From the NCBI RefSeq assembly GCF_008064635.1, contig NZ_VRYZ01000003.1, positions 186,001-250,000 on the forward strand: DNA of 64,000 bases, read 5' to 3'. The DNA comes from Parahaliea aestuarii (GTDB taxonomy: Bacteria > Pseudomonadota > Gammaproteobacteria > Pseudomonadales > Halieaceae). Both the position numbers and the translations under genes were made by a program. Each line of letters starts with the position of its first letter. Position 1 is the first letter of the stretch. This document shows positions 23,230 through 31,727 of the stretch, piece by piece. Below the pieces are notes generated by a model. It made no database searches and was not told the DNA's origin. It worked only from the letters and a program-made list of their open reading frames with translations.

Positions 23230-24696
23230 TCAGCCTCCAGCACCGGGTATGCGGCTGACCAGCGTATACAGGGGCTGCGGATACAGGAACAGGGCTAAGC
23301 AGGTGAGCGTGGTGATGCCGATGGCGAGGCAACAGGCCAGAGGCGCTTCCCTTAGCTGACCGGCGCTTGATTCGCTTCCGGTCGGCCAGAAAGCGCGCAC
23401 GGGTATCAGCCCCAGGTAGACGATGTTGAGCAGAGTGCTGATGATCAGCGCCGCAACCAGAAGCAGGGCGCCGGCTTCCAGGGTGGCCAGCATCAGGTAC
23501 CATTTGCTCCAGGTTCCCCCGGTGGGCGGCAGGCCGGCGATACTGAGGCTGGCAATCAGGAAGGCGCCCATGGTGAAGGGCATCTGTCGGCCCAGCCCGC
23601 GCAGCTGACTGACCTCGGTCTTGTGCGCCGCCACCATGATTGCGCCGGCGCAGAAAAACAGGGTGATTTTGCCGAAGGCGTGCATGGCGATGTGCAGGCC
23701 GCTGCCGGTGATACCACCGGGTACCGCCAGCAGCACGCCCAGGCTGATATAGGCGAGCTGGCTGACTGTGGAATAGGCCAGCCGCGCCTTGAGATTGTCC
23801 TGGCGCATGGCGACGATGGACGCGGCCAGCAGCGTAAAACCGGCCAGGTAGAGTAGAACCTCGCGGCTGGCGGCAGCGTTCAACTGCTCCAGCCCGAAAA
23901 TATAGACGCCGATTTTGACCAGGCTGAACACCCCCGCCTTCACTACCGCCACGGCGTGGAGCAGCGCGCTCACCGGCGTGGGCGCCACCATGGCTGCCGG
24001 CAACCAGCGGTGAAAGGGCATCATGGCCGCCTTGCCGACACCGAATACAAACAGCACCAGCAACCCGGCTATCAGCACGGGCGGGGTATCGGGACTGAAC
24101 ACCCCGCCCGGCGTGAAGGTCAAGGTTCCACTGGTAGTCCAGGTCAGGATGATCGCCGGCAGGAAGAATAGAATCGATGTACTCAGCAGCACGCCGAGGT
24201 ACACACGCCCACCATGACGTGCGCGATCCGTGCCGGCGTGAACGACCAGCGGCCAGGTGGCAAGGCTGAGGAGTTCATAGAACAGGAACAGGGTGAGCAG
24301 ATTGCCGGCGTAAGCGATGCCTGTCGCGCAGGTAATCGACAGGGCGAAAAAACTGAAGAAGCGCGCCTGATGTTTTTCGTCGTGACCTCGCATATAGCCA
24401 ATGGCGTAAACGGAAGTGACCAGCCACAGGCTGCTGGCGATCAGCGCGAACAGCATGCCCAGCGGTTCAACTGCGAGTTCCAGTCGCAGGCCGGGGAGGA
24501 TGTCCGGCCCGCGCCAGCTCGGCGGTGCGCCACTGTTCAGTGCGTTCAGCAACTGCAGGTTGATAATCACCAGCGCGATGCCCGCTGCCAGGCTCAGGCC
24601 TTCGCGTGGATTGGGATGCTGACGCAACAGGGTGATACCCGCGACCGCGAGTGGGCCGACTGCCAGACTGGCGAGTAACAGGGCGGTGCTGCTCAC
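23230..24696 (-). CDS. mrpA: Mrp antiporter subunit A, N-terminal NuoL-like part only
   Basis: 488 residues, about 14 membrane helices. The motif MPFHRWLPAAMVAPTPVSAL followed by LHAVAVVKAGVF is characteristic of MrpA/PhaA and NuoL rather than MrpD. The key glutamate is in FLFYELLSLATWPL. A full MrpA would be 750-1000 residues; here the C-terminal part is missing, and its DUF4040-type domain appears fused to MrpB at 26528-27520. It overlaps the preceding mrpD by four bases. The gene therefore encodes a truncated MrpA, as described for so-called group 2 Mrp operons. Confidence 0.82.
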   Translation of the reverse strand: MSSTALLLASLAVGPLAVAGITLLRQHPNPREGLSLAAGIALVIINLQLLNALNSGAPPSWRGPDILPGLRLELAVEPLGMLFALIASSLWLVTSVYAIGYMRGHDEKHQARFFSFFALSITCATGIAYAGNLLTLFLFYELLSLATWPLVVHAGTDRARHGGRVYLGVLLSTSILFFLPAIILTWTTSGTLTFTPGGVFSPDTPPVLIAGLLVLFVFGVGKAAMMPFHRWLPAAMVAPTPVSALLHAVAVVKAGVFSLVKIGVYIFGLEQLNAAASREVLLYLAGFTLLAASIVAMRQDNLKARLAYSTVSQLAYISLGVLLAVPGGITGSGLHIAMHAFGKITLFFCAGAIMVAAHKTEVSQLRGLGRQMPFTMGAFLIASLSIAGLPPTGGTWSKWYLMLATLEAGALLLVAALIISTLLNIVYLGLIPVRAFWPTGSESSAGQLREAPLACCLAIGITTLTCLALFLYPQPLYTLVSRIPGAGG

Positions 24697-26177
24697 TGTG
24701 CTGCCTCCCCCAGCAGCGCTGCCGCGGCGCCGCCGCTGGCACTGACCTGCAAGCGGGTATCAAACCCGAAGTAAATATTGGCCAGTGCCAGCATCAGGGT
24801 CGCGGCGAGCAACACAGAAGGAGCCTCTCCATCCCCGCCAGTCGCCTTCTCCGGCGCGCTGTCCAGCCAGGCGATCTCGACAAAGCGCCATATGTATACC
24901 GCAGTCAGCAGGGAGCCCGCGACGATCAGCAGAACCAGGAACCACTGTTCGCCCGCCAGGGCCGCCGTCACCAGATACCATTTGCTGACAAAGCCCGCGG
25001 TGCCGGGAATGCCGATCAGGCTGATTCCAGCCACCGTAAAGGCCGCGCAGCTCCAGGGCATGCGCCGCCCGATGCCCCGCAATTTGCTGAATTCGTTGCC
25101 GCCCACCTGTATGGCGATGGCAGCGAGCGCAAGGAACAATGTACCTTTCATCAAAGCGTGGTTAAACAGGTGAATCAGGCTTGCCTGCAAGCCTGCGGCG
25201 GTACCGATGCCGATACCAATGGTCATGTAACCGACCTGGGCGATGCTCGACCAGGCGAGGCCGCGCTTCAGGTTGTCGGCAAAGATGGCCACCAGAGAGC
25301 CGGCGAACACGGCAACGATCCCCAGGGTGATAAACACCGCTTCGAGTGACAGGGCCAGCCGCGAGCTTTCCAGGTGGAACACCGAAAAGCTGAACCGGAT
25401 CAGGACATACAGCGCGACCTTGGTTGAAGTGGCGGCGAGAAAGGCGGTAACGATGGCGGGAGCGTGGGTATACGCGCCGGGTAGCCACAAGTGCAGCGGA
25501 AACAGGGCCAGCTTGAGGCAGACACCCACCACGATAAAAGCGTAGGCAGCGAAAACGGTGCGCGATTCTCCCAGGCCGGGCAGCCTCTGGGCAAGGTCGG
25601 TCATGTTTAACGTGCCAGTCAGCATGTAAACAAAGCCGATACCGATAAGTATGAAAGTGGCGCCGATGGTGCCCATCACCAGGTAATTGAAGGCGGCGAG
25701 CAGGGCGCGGCGGTCGCGCCCGCAGGCCACCAGCGCATAGGTGGACAGGGAAGAAATCTCCAGGAAGACAAAGAGATTGAATGCATCGCCGGTAGCGGCA
25801 ATGCCCAGCATTCCGGCCAGGCACAGCAGGCAGGCAACGTAGAACAGCCCGCGCCGGTTCTCCGCGATGTCGTGCCAGACACTCGTTCTGGAAGCCACCA
25901 GCACGGTGGTGGCGATGCCTGACACCAGCAGCAGCACCAGAGCGTTGAGCAGGTCGACGCGGTATTCGATGCCCCAGGGCGCCGCCCAGCCGCCCAGGGA
26001 ATAGTGGATAACACCGTGCTCGAAAGTCAGCTTCAGCAGTATGGCGGCACTGAGAAAGGCCAGGGCGGCAACACTACTGGCAAAGCCCCAGGCGAAAACC
26101 GGCCGGCGCAATATGGCGCAGGCGGGGGCGCCGATCAGCGGTAACAATACCGGTAGCAATGCGATATGGCTCAGCAC
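24693..26177 (-). CDS. mrpD: Mrp antiporter subunit D
   Basis: 494 residues, polytopic. The family glutamate is in FVFLEISSLSTYALV and the lysines in LKLALFPLHLWLPGAYTHAP and ATSTKVALYVLI; the later SKWYLVTAAL segment is typical of MrpD. With MrpA it forms the proton-conducting arm, related to complex I, that drives Na+ or K+ export. The start overlaps mrpC by seven bases. Confidence 0.92.
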   Translation of the reverse strand: MLSHIALLPVLLPLIGAPACAILRRPVFAWGFASSVAALAFLSAAILLKLTFEHGVIHYSLGGWAAPWGIEYRVDLLNALVLLLVSGIATTVLVASRTSVWHDIAENRRGLFYVACLLCLAGMLGIAATGDAFNLFVFLEISSLSTYALVACGRDRRALLAAFNYLVMGTIGATFILIGIGFVYMLTGTLNMTDLAQRLPGLGESRTVFAAYAFIVVGVCLKLALFPLHLWLPGAYTHAPAIVTAFLAATSTKVALYVLIRFSFSVFHLESSRLALSLEAVFITLGIVAVFAGSLVAIFADNLKRGLAWSSIAQVGYMTIGIGIGTAAGLQASLIHLFNHALMKGTLFLALAAIAIQVGGNEFSKLRGIGRRMPWSCAAFTVAGISLIGIPGTAGFVSKWYLVTAALAGEQWFLVLLIVAGSLLTAVYIWRFVEIAWLDSAPEKATGGDGEAPSVLLAATLMLALANIYFGFDTRLQVSASGGAAAALLGEAAQ

Positions 26178-26524
26178 TGCTGATCCTGTTTCAGGATATC
26201 GTTCTGGTTCACGCTGCCATAGGCGGCGTGGATGCGAATCACCAGCGCCAGGCCCACCGAAGTGGTCGCTATACCCACCACAATGGCGGTCAGTATCAGT
26301 ACATGGGGAAGCGGGTTGGAGTACAGCGTCACGTCGTCAGACAGGATCGGGGCCGACCCTCCGATTACTTTGCCGGCGCTGATGTAGAGGATGAACACCG
26401 AGGTCTGGAAGATATTCAACCCAATGAGCTTCTTGACCAGGTTGGCGCGGGCGATGACGATGAAAAAGCCGAGCATCATCAGCACCACCACCGCCCAGTA
26501 ATTGAAATAGGAAAGCACATCCAT
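26171..26524 (-). CDS. mrpC: Mrp antiporter subunit C (NuoK-like)
   Basis: 117 residues with three membrane helices. The family segment GLNIFQTSVFILYIS and the region PLPHVLILTAIVVGIATTSV with NuoK-like polarity identify MrpC. It lies between the A-C-terminus/MrpB fusion (three-base gap) and mrpD (seven-base overlap), the conserved B-C-D order of Mrp operons. Confidence 0.94.
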   Translation of the reverse strand: MDVLSYFNYWAVVVLMMLGFFIVIARANLVKKLIGLNIFQTSVFILYISAGKVIGGSAPILSDDVTLYSNPLPHVLILTAIVVGIATTSVGLALVIRIHAAYGSVNQNDILKQDQQC

Positions 26525-26527
26525 GAC

Positions 26528-27520
26528 TCAGGATTCCGCGGTTTCGAACTGGTTGGCAAAGGCGTAGTAAATCACGGTGATTACCGAGGCCACCGTGATA
26601 CCAACACCCAGTTCGACAACAAGAATGCCAATGTGCTGGGCGGTCACCGGATCGTCAGCAAACACGCTGTAGTCGAGGAATGGGCGCCCGCTGAGCATGG
26701 CGAACACGCCGGTGATACCAAAGATCAGCACACCGACAGCAGACAGCCACTCGACCACTGCCGGACGCACTACCCGACAGACGGTGGGCAGGCCATAGAG
26801 CAGGCCGTAGAGGATGATGGCCGAGGCAAAAATGACGCCGGCCTGGAAGCCGCCCCCGGGGCCGTACTCGCCGTGGAACTGCACATACAGCGCAAACAGC
26901 AGGATGAAGGGAATCAGTATCCTGCTCACAATCTGGAGGATGGTGTGCGGGTCACGGTGGTTGTCCGGTACATAGCGCGGACGCGCCGAACCGCGCTGAC
27001 CGGGCGTGGCAAGGATTAACAGAACCGCCACACCGGCGGTAAAAATCACCAGCACCTCGCCCAGCGTGTCGAAGGCGCGGTAGCTCGCCAGCACGGAAGT
27101 CACGACATTCGGAATACCGATTTCCTCCCCCGACAGCTGCAGGTAGCGTGGCGCCACGTGAGTGTGCGCCGGCGCATCCGGGCTGCCAAAGGGCGGCATG
27201 TCGAGAGTACCGATAATGAGCAGCGCGGCGGTGACAGGAACCAGCACAATGGCCAGAACCGGCAGGGCGCCGACCGGGCGCGGTTCACCGCGACCAATGG
27301 CTGCCACTGTCAGCAGCAGTAGCAGCGGCGATACCCCGGCGCCGACTGCCGCTTCGGTAAAAGCCACATCCACGGCGTCCATGGTCACAAAGAAGCTGGC
27401 GCACAGCAGGCCGTACACGCTTGTCAACATAGTCGAGGCCAGCAGGCCGCGCACCACGACCAGCGCGCCGGCGGTGGCGACCAGCAGAATCAACAACACG
27501 ATATTGACCAGCAACTCCAT
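26528..27520 (-). CDS. mrpB: Fused MrpA C-terminal domain (DUF4040) and MrpB
   Basis: 330 residues in two parts. Residues about 1-100 match the DUF4040/MbhD-type helices normally found at the C-terminus of MrpA (LTSVYGLLCASFFVTMDAVDVAFTEAAVGAG). A middle helix region follows (FDTLGEVLVIFTAGVAVLLIL). Residues about 195-325 are the MnhB domain, with FHGEYGPGGGFQAGVI. This explains why the MrpA-like protein at 23230 is short: its tail has moved here. The gene is 15 bases after mrpG and three bases before mrpC. Confidence 0.9.
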   Translation of the reverse strand: MELLVNIVLLILLVATAGALVVVRGLLASTMLTSVYGLLCASFFVTMDAVDVAFTEAAVGAGVSPLLLLLTVAAIGRGEPRPVGALPVLAIVLVPVTAALLIIGTLDMPPFGSPDAPAHTHVAPRYLQLSGEEIGIPNVVTSVLASYRAFDTLGEVLVIFTAGVAVLLILATPGQRGSARPRYVPDNHRDPHTILQIVSRILIPFILLFALYVQFHGEYGPGGGFQAGVIFASAIILYGLLYGLPTVCRVVRPAVVEWLSAVGVLIFGITGVFAMLSGRPFLDYSVFADDPVTAQHIGILVVELGVGITVASVITVIYYAFANQFETAES

Positions 27521-27535
27521 GCAGTTGTCCCCCGC

Positions 27536-27880
27536 TCACCGGTCGCCTGGGGGAAGGGCAATGTCCCGCCTGCCGCGGCGGTCGCGCGGCCTTACCCCGG
27601 CGTTCCAGGCGGCCTTGGCCAGGGCGTGACTTGCGGTGGGGCTACTGAACAGCACGAACAGCAGAATCAACAGGAGCTTGAACTGGGGCAGGGCGCTGTC
27701 CGTCGCCTGCAGCATCAATCCCAGAATGATCAGCGCGGTCGCCAGGGTCTCGGTAACGCCACAGGCGTGGAGCCGGGCGTAGAAGTCGGCAAAGCGCAGG
27801 AAGCCCAGTGCCCCGGTCAGCAGCAGGAAGCTGCCCAATAACAGGCAGACGCTACTCAGCGGTTCCAGTATCGCGCTCAT
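27536..27880 (-). CDS. mrpG: Mrp antiporter subunit G
   Basis: 114 residues, three hydrophobic helices. The MnhG/PhaG signature GALGFLRFADFYARLHACG is near residues 23-42, and LFVLFSSPTASHALAKAAW follows. Its ATG at 27880 overlaps the mrpF stop by one base (TGATG). The 27-residue polar C-terminal tail, rich in Arg and Asp, is longer than in typical MrpG. Confidence 0.93.
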   Translation of the reverse strand: MSAILEPLSSVCLLLGSFLLLTGALGFLRFADFYARLHACGVTETLATALIILGLMLQATDSALPQFKLLLILLFVLFSSPTASHALAKAAWNAGVRPRDRRGRRDIALPPGDR

Positions 27881-28152
27881 CAGCCATCCGCTCCCTGCTG
27901 TTCGTTGCGCAACTCGGTGATACGCAGTACCCCGATCACACTGATGTAGTTGATCAGGGCGTAGACCAGCGCAATGTCGAGGAAGTCCGGTGAGCCGAAG
28001 AGGTAGGAGATAGTCGCGATGAGCAGCACTGTCTTGGTGCCGAACAGGTTGGCGGCGAGGACTCGGTCGAACACATTCGGTCCGGCGAATGCCCGGAGCA
28101 GGGCCACGACCATGACCAGGAGCAGAACAATAACGGTCAACGCCAGTATCAT
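27880..28152 (-). CDS. mrpF: Mrp antiporter subunit F
   Basis: 90 residues, three helices. The MnhF signature is AGPNVFDRVLAANLFGTKTV, followed by LDIALVYALINYISV. Overlaps with mrpE (four bases) and mrpG (one base) show tight translational coupling within the operon. Confidence 0.94.
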   Translation of the reverse strand: MILALTVIVLLLVMVVALLRAFAGPNVFDRVLAANLFGTKTVLLIATISYLFGSPDFLDIALVYALINYISVIGVLRITELRNEQQGADG

Positions 28153-28619
28153 TGCTCCAGCTCGCTTACCCGGCGCGACATTTCGCCGCCTTCAAGTGAC
28201 GCCATGCCCCGGGCCGACAGCGAGTGCACCAACAGGTGATCGGCGCTGATCTCCACCGTCAGCGTTCCCGGGGTAAGGTTGATCGAGTTGGCGTAGACCA
28301 CGCGGCAGATATCGCTTTGCTGCGGCAGCGGCAGGCGCGCCACCTGCGGCTCGTAGTCCGGGTTGCGACTCCAGGTCTGCCGCACCAGGTCGAGGTTGCT
28401 GGCAATGATCTGCCCGCTCAGCCAGAGGAAGTAGCGCGGTACGCGGCTGAGCAGGTGCAGCGGCATGGACTCCCGGTCCACCACGTCCATGCGTCGGGCG
28501 ATCCAGGTCACCAGCACCACCGAGGCAGCGCCCAGGGTTAGCAGGAGGGGACTGTAGTGTCCCGAGTTCATCAGCCAGAACAGTGCAAGTGCCCCGGCCA
28601 TTCCCAGTGTGTATCGCAC
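28149..28619 (-). CDS. mrpE: Mrp antiporter subunit E
   Basis: 156 residues, first gene of the operon. Two or three N-terminal helices are followed by an amphipathic cytoplasmic domain with the family segment YANSINLTPGTLTVEI and a final LEGGEM-type region. MrpE supports assembly and activity of the complex in other bacteria. The 51-base gap before it to the Rap1a-like gene is too short to tell whether a promoter is present. Confidence 0.92.
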   Translation of the reverse strand: MRYTLGMAGALALFWLMNSGHYSPLLLTLGAASVVLVTWIARRMDVVDRESMPLHLLSRVPRYFLWLSGQIIASNLDLVRQTWSRNPDYEPQVARLPLPQQSDICRVVYANSINLTPGTLTVEISADHLLVHSLSARGMASLEGGEMSRRVSELEQ

Positions 28620-28670
28620 ATCGACCTCCCGGAAATATTGCGGTGAATGATGTGTGAATCGACCTGGCAG

Positions 28671-29126
28671 TCAGGGCGGGCAGGGGTAGTCCCGCTCCAG
28701 AATTTCGACCACCAGGCCGGTGGCGGAGCGGTTGGCTACAGATGCGGGATCGCGAGCGGCGATCGCCTGCCGAACCTGTTCGACACTTTCCAGACTGCTG
28801 AGGCAGAAACTCGGCGATTTAAGGGATGCGGTTTCCGGGTGGGCCGGGGCGCGCGTCCGCATCACCCGTTGCATGTATTCGGAGGGTTGCTCATCGCTGA
28901 AGCCCACCTCGGGGTGAGCCTGCAGGAAGCCGAGCAGGAAGCCTTCACACAGGCCGCTGAGAGTCAGGCCGTTCGTGCCTACCGGCATGCGACAGGCCTC
29001 GACCAGTTGGCTGCCGGAACCCAGCACTTGCGCGCTGCCCTCGGCGTTTGCCTCCTCGTGTGCCAGCATCACCAGCAGTGTCGTGCTGCACAGGAACGAG
29101 GCAGCTTGAACCAGGATTCTCGTCAT
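28671..29126 (-). CDS. Periplasmic Rap1a/Tai-like protein
   Basis: 151 residues with a signal peptide (MTRILVQAASFLCSTTLLVM, cleavage likely after EANA near residue 28). The mature part has the Rap1a/Tai pattern: SGSQLVEACR, then a GLCEGFLLGFLQA segment, a central cysteine and the closing LVVEILERDYPCP. Known Rap1a and Tai proteins neutralise type VI effectors in the periplasm, but many family members stand alone with no known partner, as this one does between the Mrp operon and ahpF. I therefore assign the fold, not an immunity role. Confidence 0.65.
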   Translation of the reverse strand: MTRILVQAASFLCSTTLLVMLAHEEANAEGSAQVLGSGSQLVEACRMPVGTNGLTLSGLCEGFLLGFLQAHPEVGFSDEQPSEYMQRVMRTRAPAHPETASLKSPSFCLSSLESVEQVRQAIAARDPASVANRSATGLVVEILERDYPCPP

Positions 29127-29240
29127 GGGCGCACCTTTTTGTTGCGGCTGAATTCACTGTGGCACCGAATGTGAGAAAAGTGTAGGCAAAATGTAAAAAA
29201 ATTGTAGCGAGGTCGAGCTCATGCCCGGCGTTGTTGGCGC

Positions 29241-29273
29241 AGGCCCCTGGTCCGTTGGCGGACACAGGGGCCT
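29241..29273 (-). terminator. Hairpin downstream of ahpF
   Basis: AGGCCCCTG pairs with CAGGGGCCT (nine bases), and TCCG with CGGA inside, around TTGG. It sits 15 bases after the ahpF stop in the direction of ahpF transcription. The expected T-tract is not immediate; a T-rich run comes only about 35 bases later, so the hairpin may rather protect the messenger end. Confidence 0.45.
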
Positions 29274-29287
29274 GGTCTTCGCCGCCC

Positions 29288-30880
29288 TCAGGCGGCCTTT
29301 GATGCCACTGCCTGTTGGGGCTGCTTGAGCAGGTATTCGAAGGCCGACAGGGAGGCCTTGGCGCCCTCGCCCATCGCCACCACGATCTGCTTGTAAGGCA
29401 CTGTGGTTACGTCGCCGCAGGCGTAGATACCCTCGGCGCTGGTTTCCCCGCGCTCGTTGATGATTACCTCGCCATGGGGCGTCATGTCCACCACACCCTT
29501 GAGAAAGCCGCTGTTGGGCAACAGGCCGATCTGGACGAAGACACCCGCCAGTTCGCGCTGCAGTTCCTCGCCCGTCGCGCGATCCTGATAGGCAATGGCG
29601 TTGACCTTGCCGTCCCCGGCCAGAATCTCTTTGGTAGCGACATTTTTCAAAATGGTGATGTTGTCGCGGGCCGCGGCCTGCTGTACCAGCACCTGATCGG
29701 CTTTCAGTTCCGGCAGGAACTCGAATACCGTCACTGACTTGACGATACCCGCCAGGTCCAGCGCGGCCTCGATACCGGAGTTGCCGCCGCCAATCACCGC
29801 CACATCCTTGCCCTTGAAAAAGGGGCCATCGCAGTGGGGGCAGTAGGCCACGCCGTTGCCGATGTTTTCCTTCTCGCCCGGCACACCCAGTTCGCGCCAC
29901 TTGGCGCCGGTGGCGATGATCAGGGTGCGGGTCTCGATCTGTTCGCCCGAGGACAGCGTCAGGCGCTTGATGTCGCCCGATTCGACACTGTCCACCCGCA
30001 GGTGCTCTTTCAGGGTAACCGGGTATTCGTTGAGGTGGGTCAGCAGGGCGTTACTCAGCTCCGGCCCCGTCGTTTTGGTCACGGAAACCAGGTTCTCGAT
30101 GCCCATGGTGTCCTTCACCTGGCCGCCGATGCGGTCGGCTACTACGGTGACGGCCAGGCCTTTGCGGGCGGCATAGATGGCCGCGGCCACGCCGGCGGGG
30201 CCACCGCCGATCACGGTGACATCCTGCAGCGGCAGTTGCCGGCTGGCCTCAGCGGCGCCGGCCTCGGTCAATTGCGGGTACAGGCCGACCAGTTTGTCGA
30301 GCAGGGCCGCGGTGTCGATCTTGCCGTTGGCGAAGGGCTTGCCATTGAGGAACACGGCGGGAACGCCCTGGATATTGCGCTCTTCGATCAGCTCGGGGTA
30401 CAGGCCACCGTCGATCATCTCGCTGCTGATGTGCGGATTCAGCAGGGCAAACTGGTTGACTGCCTGCACCACGTCCGGGCAGTTGTGGCAGCTGAGGGAG
30501 ACGAACACCTCGAAGTGCAGGGGTTCGGCCACCCGGCGCAGCAGGGTCTGGATGCTGCTGTCGAGTTTCAGCGGCACGCCTCCACTCTGCAGCACCGCCA
30601 GTACCAGCGAGTTGAACTCGTGGCCGCCGGGGATGCCGGAGAACACAATGCCGGTTGGCTCGCCACCGGTTTCCAGTGCAAAACTGAGCGGGCTGCGCAG
30701 GGCGTCATCGCTGTCGCGCTGTTCAAGGATCAGCTTGTCGGAAACAGAAGTGAACGTGCTCAGGAAGTCCACCAGCTCGTCACGCTTGTCGTGGTCACCG
30801 TTCTGCAGAACCAGGGTGACCGGTTTTTCCAGCTTTTCCGCGTAGCCCTTCAGGGCCTGAAGAATGTCATTGTTCAACAT
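29288..30880 (-). CDS. ahpF: Alkyl hydroperoxide reductase subunit F (NADH-dependent disulfide reductase)
   Basis: Recharges AhpC with electrons from NADH. The 530-residue protein has an N-terminal double-thioredoxin domain with the redox pair SCHNCPDVV (residues about 128-136). A thioredoxin-reductase-like part follows, with the FAD motif [15 protein letters not shown], the active CPHCDGPFF pair near residue 345, the NADH motif [15 protein letters not shown] and a final [13 protein letters not shown] segment. Length and order match E. coli AhpF. It lies downstream of ahpC on the same strand, separated by a hairpin at 30973-30994. Confidence 0.97.
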   Translation of the reverse strand: MLNNDILQALKGYAEKLEKPVTLVLQNGDHDKRDELVDFLSTFTSVSDKLILEQRDSDDALRSPLSFALETGGEPTGIVFSGIPGGHEFNSLVLAVLQSGGVPLKLDSSIQTLLRRVAEPLHFEVFVSLSCHNCPDVVQAVNQFALLNPHISSEMIDGGLYPELIEERNIQGVPAVFLNGKPFANGKIDTAALLDKLVGLYPQLTEAGAAEASRQLPLQDVTVIGGGPAGVAAAIYAARKGLAVTVVADRIGGQVKDTMGIENLVSVTKTTGPELSNALLTHLNEYPVTLKEHLRVDSVESGDIKRLTLSSGEQIETRTLIIATGAKWRELGVPGEKENIGNGVAYCPHCDGPFFKGKDVAVIGGGNSGIEAALDLAGIVKSVTVFEFLPELKADQVLVQQAAARDNITILKNVATKEILAGDGKVNAIAYQDRATGEELQRELAGVFVQIGLLPNSGFLKGVVDMTPHGEVIINERGETSAEGIYACGDVTTVPYKQIVVAMGEGAKASLSAFEYLLKQPQQAVASKAA

Positions 30881-30972
30881 GATTCCGCTTCCTCGGTGTT
30901 TGTTTCGGGCGCAGGAATCCCTGCCGCAGCGAGTCCGCGGTGTTTCCTTTGCCTCGGTTTGAATTCGGGGTT

Positions 30973-30994
30973 GCCCCCGCCGCAGGGCGGGGGC
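30973..30994 (-). other. GC-rich hairpin between ahpC and ahpF
   Basis: GCCCCCGCC (30973-30981) pairs perfectly with GGCGGGGGC (30986-30994) around GCAG. There is no T-tract on the ahpF side, so it is not a classical terminator. Placed after ahpC and before ahpF, it may lower ahpF expression or stabilise the ahpC messenger, since cells need much more AhpC than AhpF. Confidence 0.5.
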
Positions 30995-31020
30995 TGTGGC
31001 GCTGCTGCGCCGGGGTGGTC

Positions 31021-31584
31021 CTAGATCTTGCCGACCAGGTCCAGGCTCGGGGTCAGAGTGGCTTCACCCTGTTCCCAGGCGGCGGGACAGACTTCGCCAT
31101 CGTTTTCGCGCACGTATTGCGCAGCTTTTACCTTGCGCACCATGTCCTTGGCGGAGCGGCCGATGCCACCGTTGTGGATTTCAGCCACCTGGATGATGCC
31201 GTCGGGATCGGCCAGGAAGGTGCCGCGCATGGCCAGGCCGTCTTCCTCGATCATCACGTCGAAGCCGCGGGTCAGGGTGCCGGTGGGGTCGCCCAGCATG
31301 TAGTAGTTGATCTTGCCGATGGCCTCGGAAGAATCGTGCCACGCCTTGTGGGAGAAGTGGGTGTCGGTGGATACGGAGTACACTTCAACGCCCAGGCCTT
31401 GCAGTTCTTCGTAGTGCTTGGCCATGTCTTCCAGCTCGGTGGGGCAGACAAAAGTGAAGTCAGCCGGGTAGAACAGGAAGATGGACCATTTGCCTTTCAC
31501 GTCATCGGAAGTGACGGTTTTGAATTCGCCGTTGTGGAAAGCCTGTACTTTGAATTCGGGGATGGATTGATTGATCTTAGCCAT
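31021..31584 (-). CDS. ahpC: Alkyl hydroperoxide reductase subunit C (peroxiredoxin)
   Basis: Typical two-cysteine peroxiredoxin that removes hydrogen peroxide and organic peroxides. The peroxidatic Cys47 is in [11 protein letters not shown] and the resolving Cys166 in EVCPAAW; with 187 residues it is the same length as E. coli AhpC. The C-terminal extension typical of AhpC is present. It is divergent from oxyR, with 143 bases between start codons, and carries AGAGGAGGCC as a strong ribosome-binding site. Confidence 0.98.
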   Translation of the reverse strand: MAKINQSIPEFKVQAFHNGEFKTVTSDDVKGKWSIFLFYPADFTFVCPTELEDMAKHYEELQGLGVEVYSVSTDTHFSHKAWHDSSEAIGKINYYMLGDPTGTLTRGFDVMIEEDGLAMRGTFLADPDGIIQVAEIHNGGIGRSAKDMVRKVKAAQYVRENDGEVCPAAWEQGEATLTPSLDLVGKI

Positions 31585-31688
31585 GTCGGCCTCCTCTGAG
31601 TTGATGTGAACTGCGCGGTTTGCGTCAGCGGTGGAGTGATAATGGGCGTTGGCTGTGTTTAAATAAATCGAATTAAACTGAAGAAATG

Positions 31689-31707
31689 GTTCAGATAAAC
31701 CGAACCA
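31689..31707. promoter_or_regulatory. Inverted repeat GGTTC-N9-GAACC between ahpC and oxyR
   Basis: GGTTC (31689-31693) and GAACC (31703-31707) form an exact pair with nine bases between, ending 20 bases before the oxyR start. OxyR, a LysR-type protein, is the obvious candidate to bind this divergent region. The repeat does not match the E. coli OxyR ATAG/CTAT pattern well, so the assignment is open. Confidence 0.35.
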
Positions 31708-31727
31708 GTATCTGGAGGTATATCAGC

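Noticed and set aside
31046-31060. A GGGGTCAGAG word inside ahpC that resembles the palindrome core at 10909
   Set aside because: It lies in conserved coding sequence and lacks the inverted second arm, so it is a chance match.
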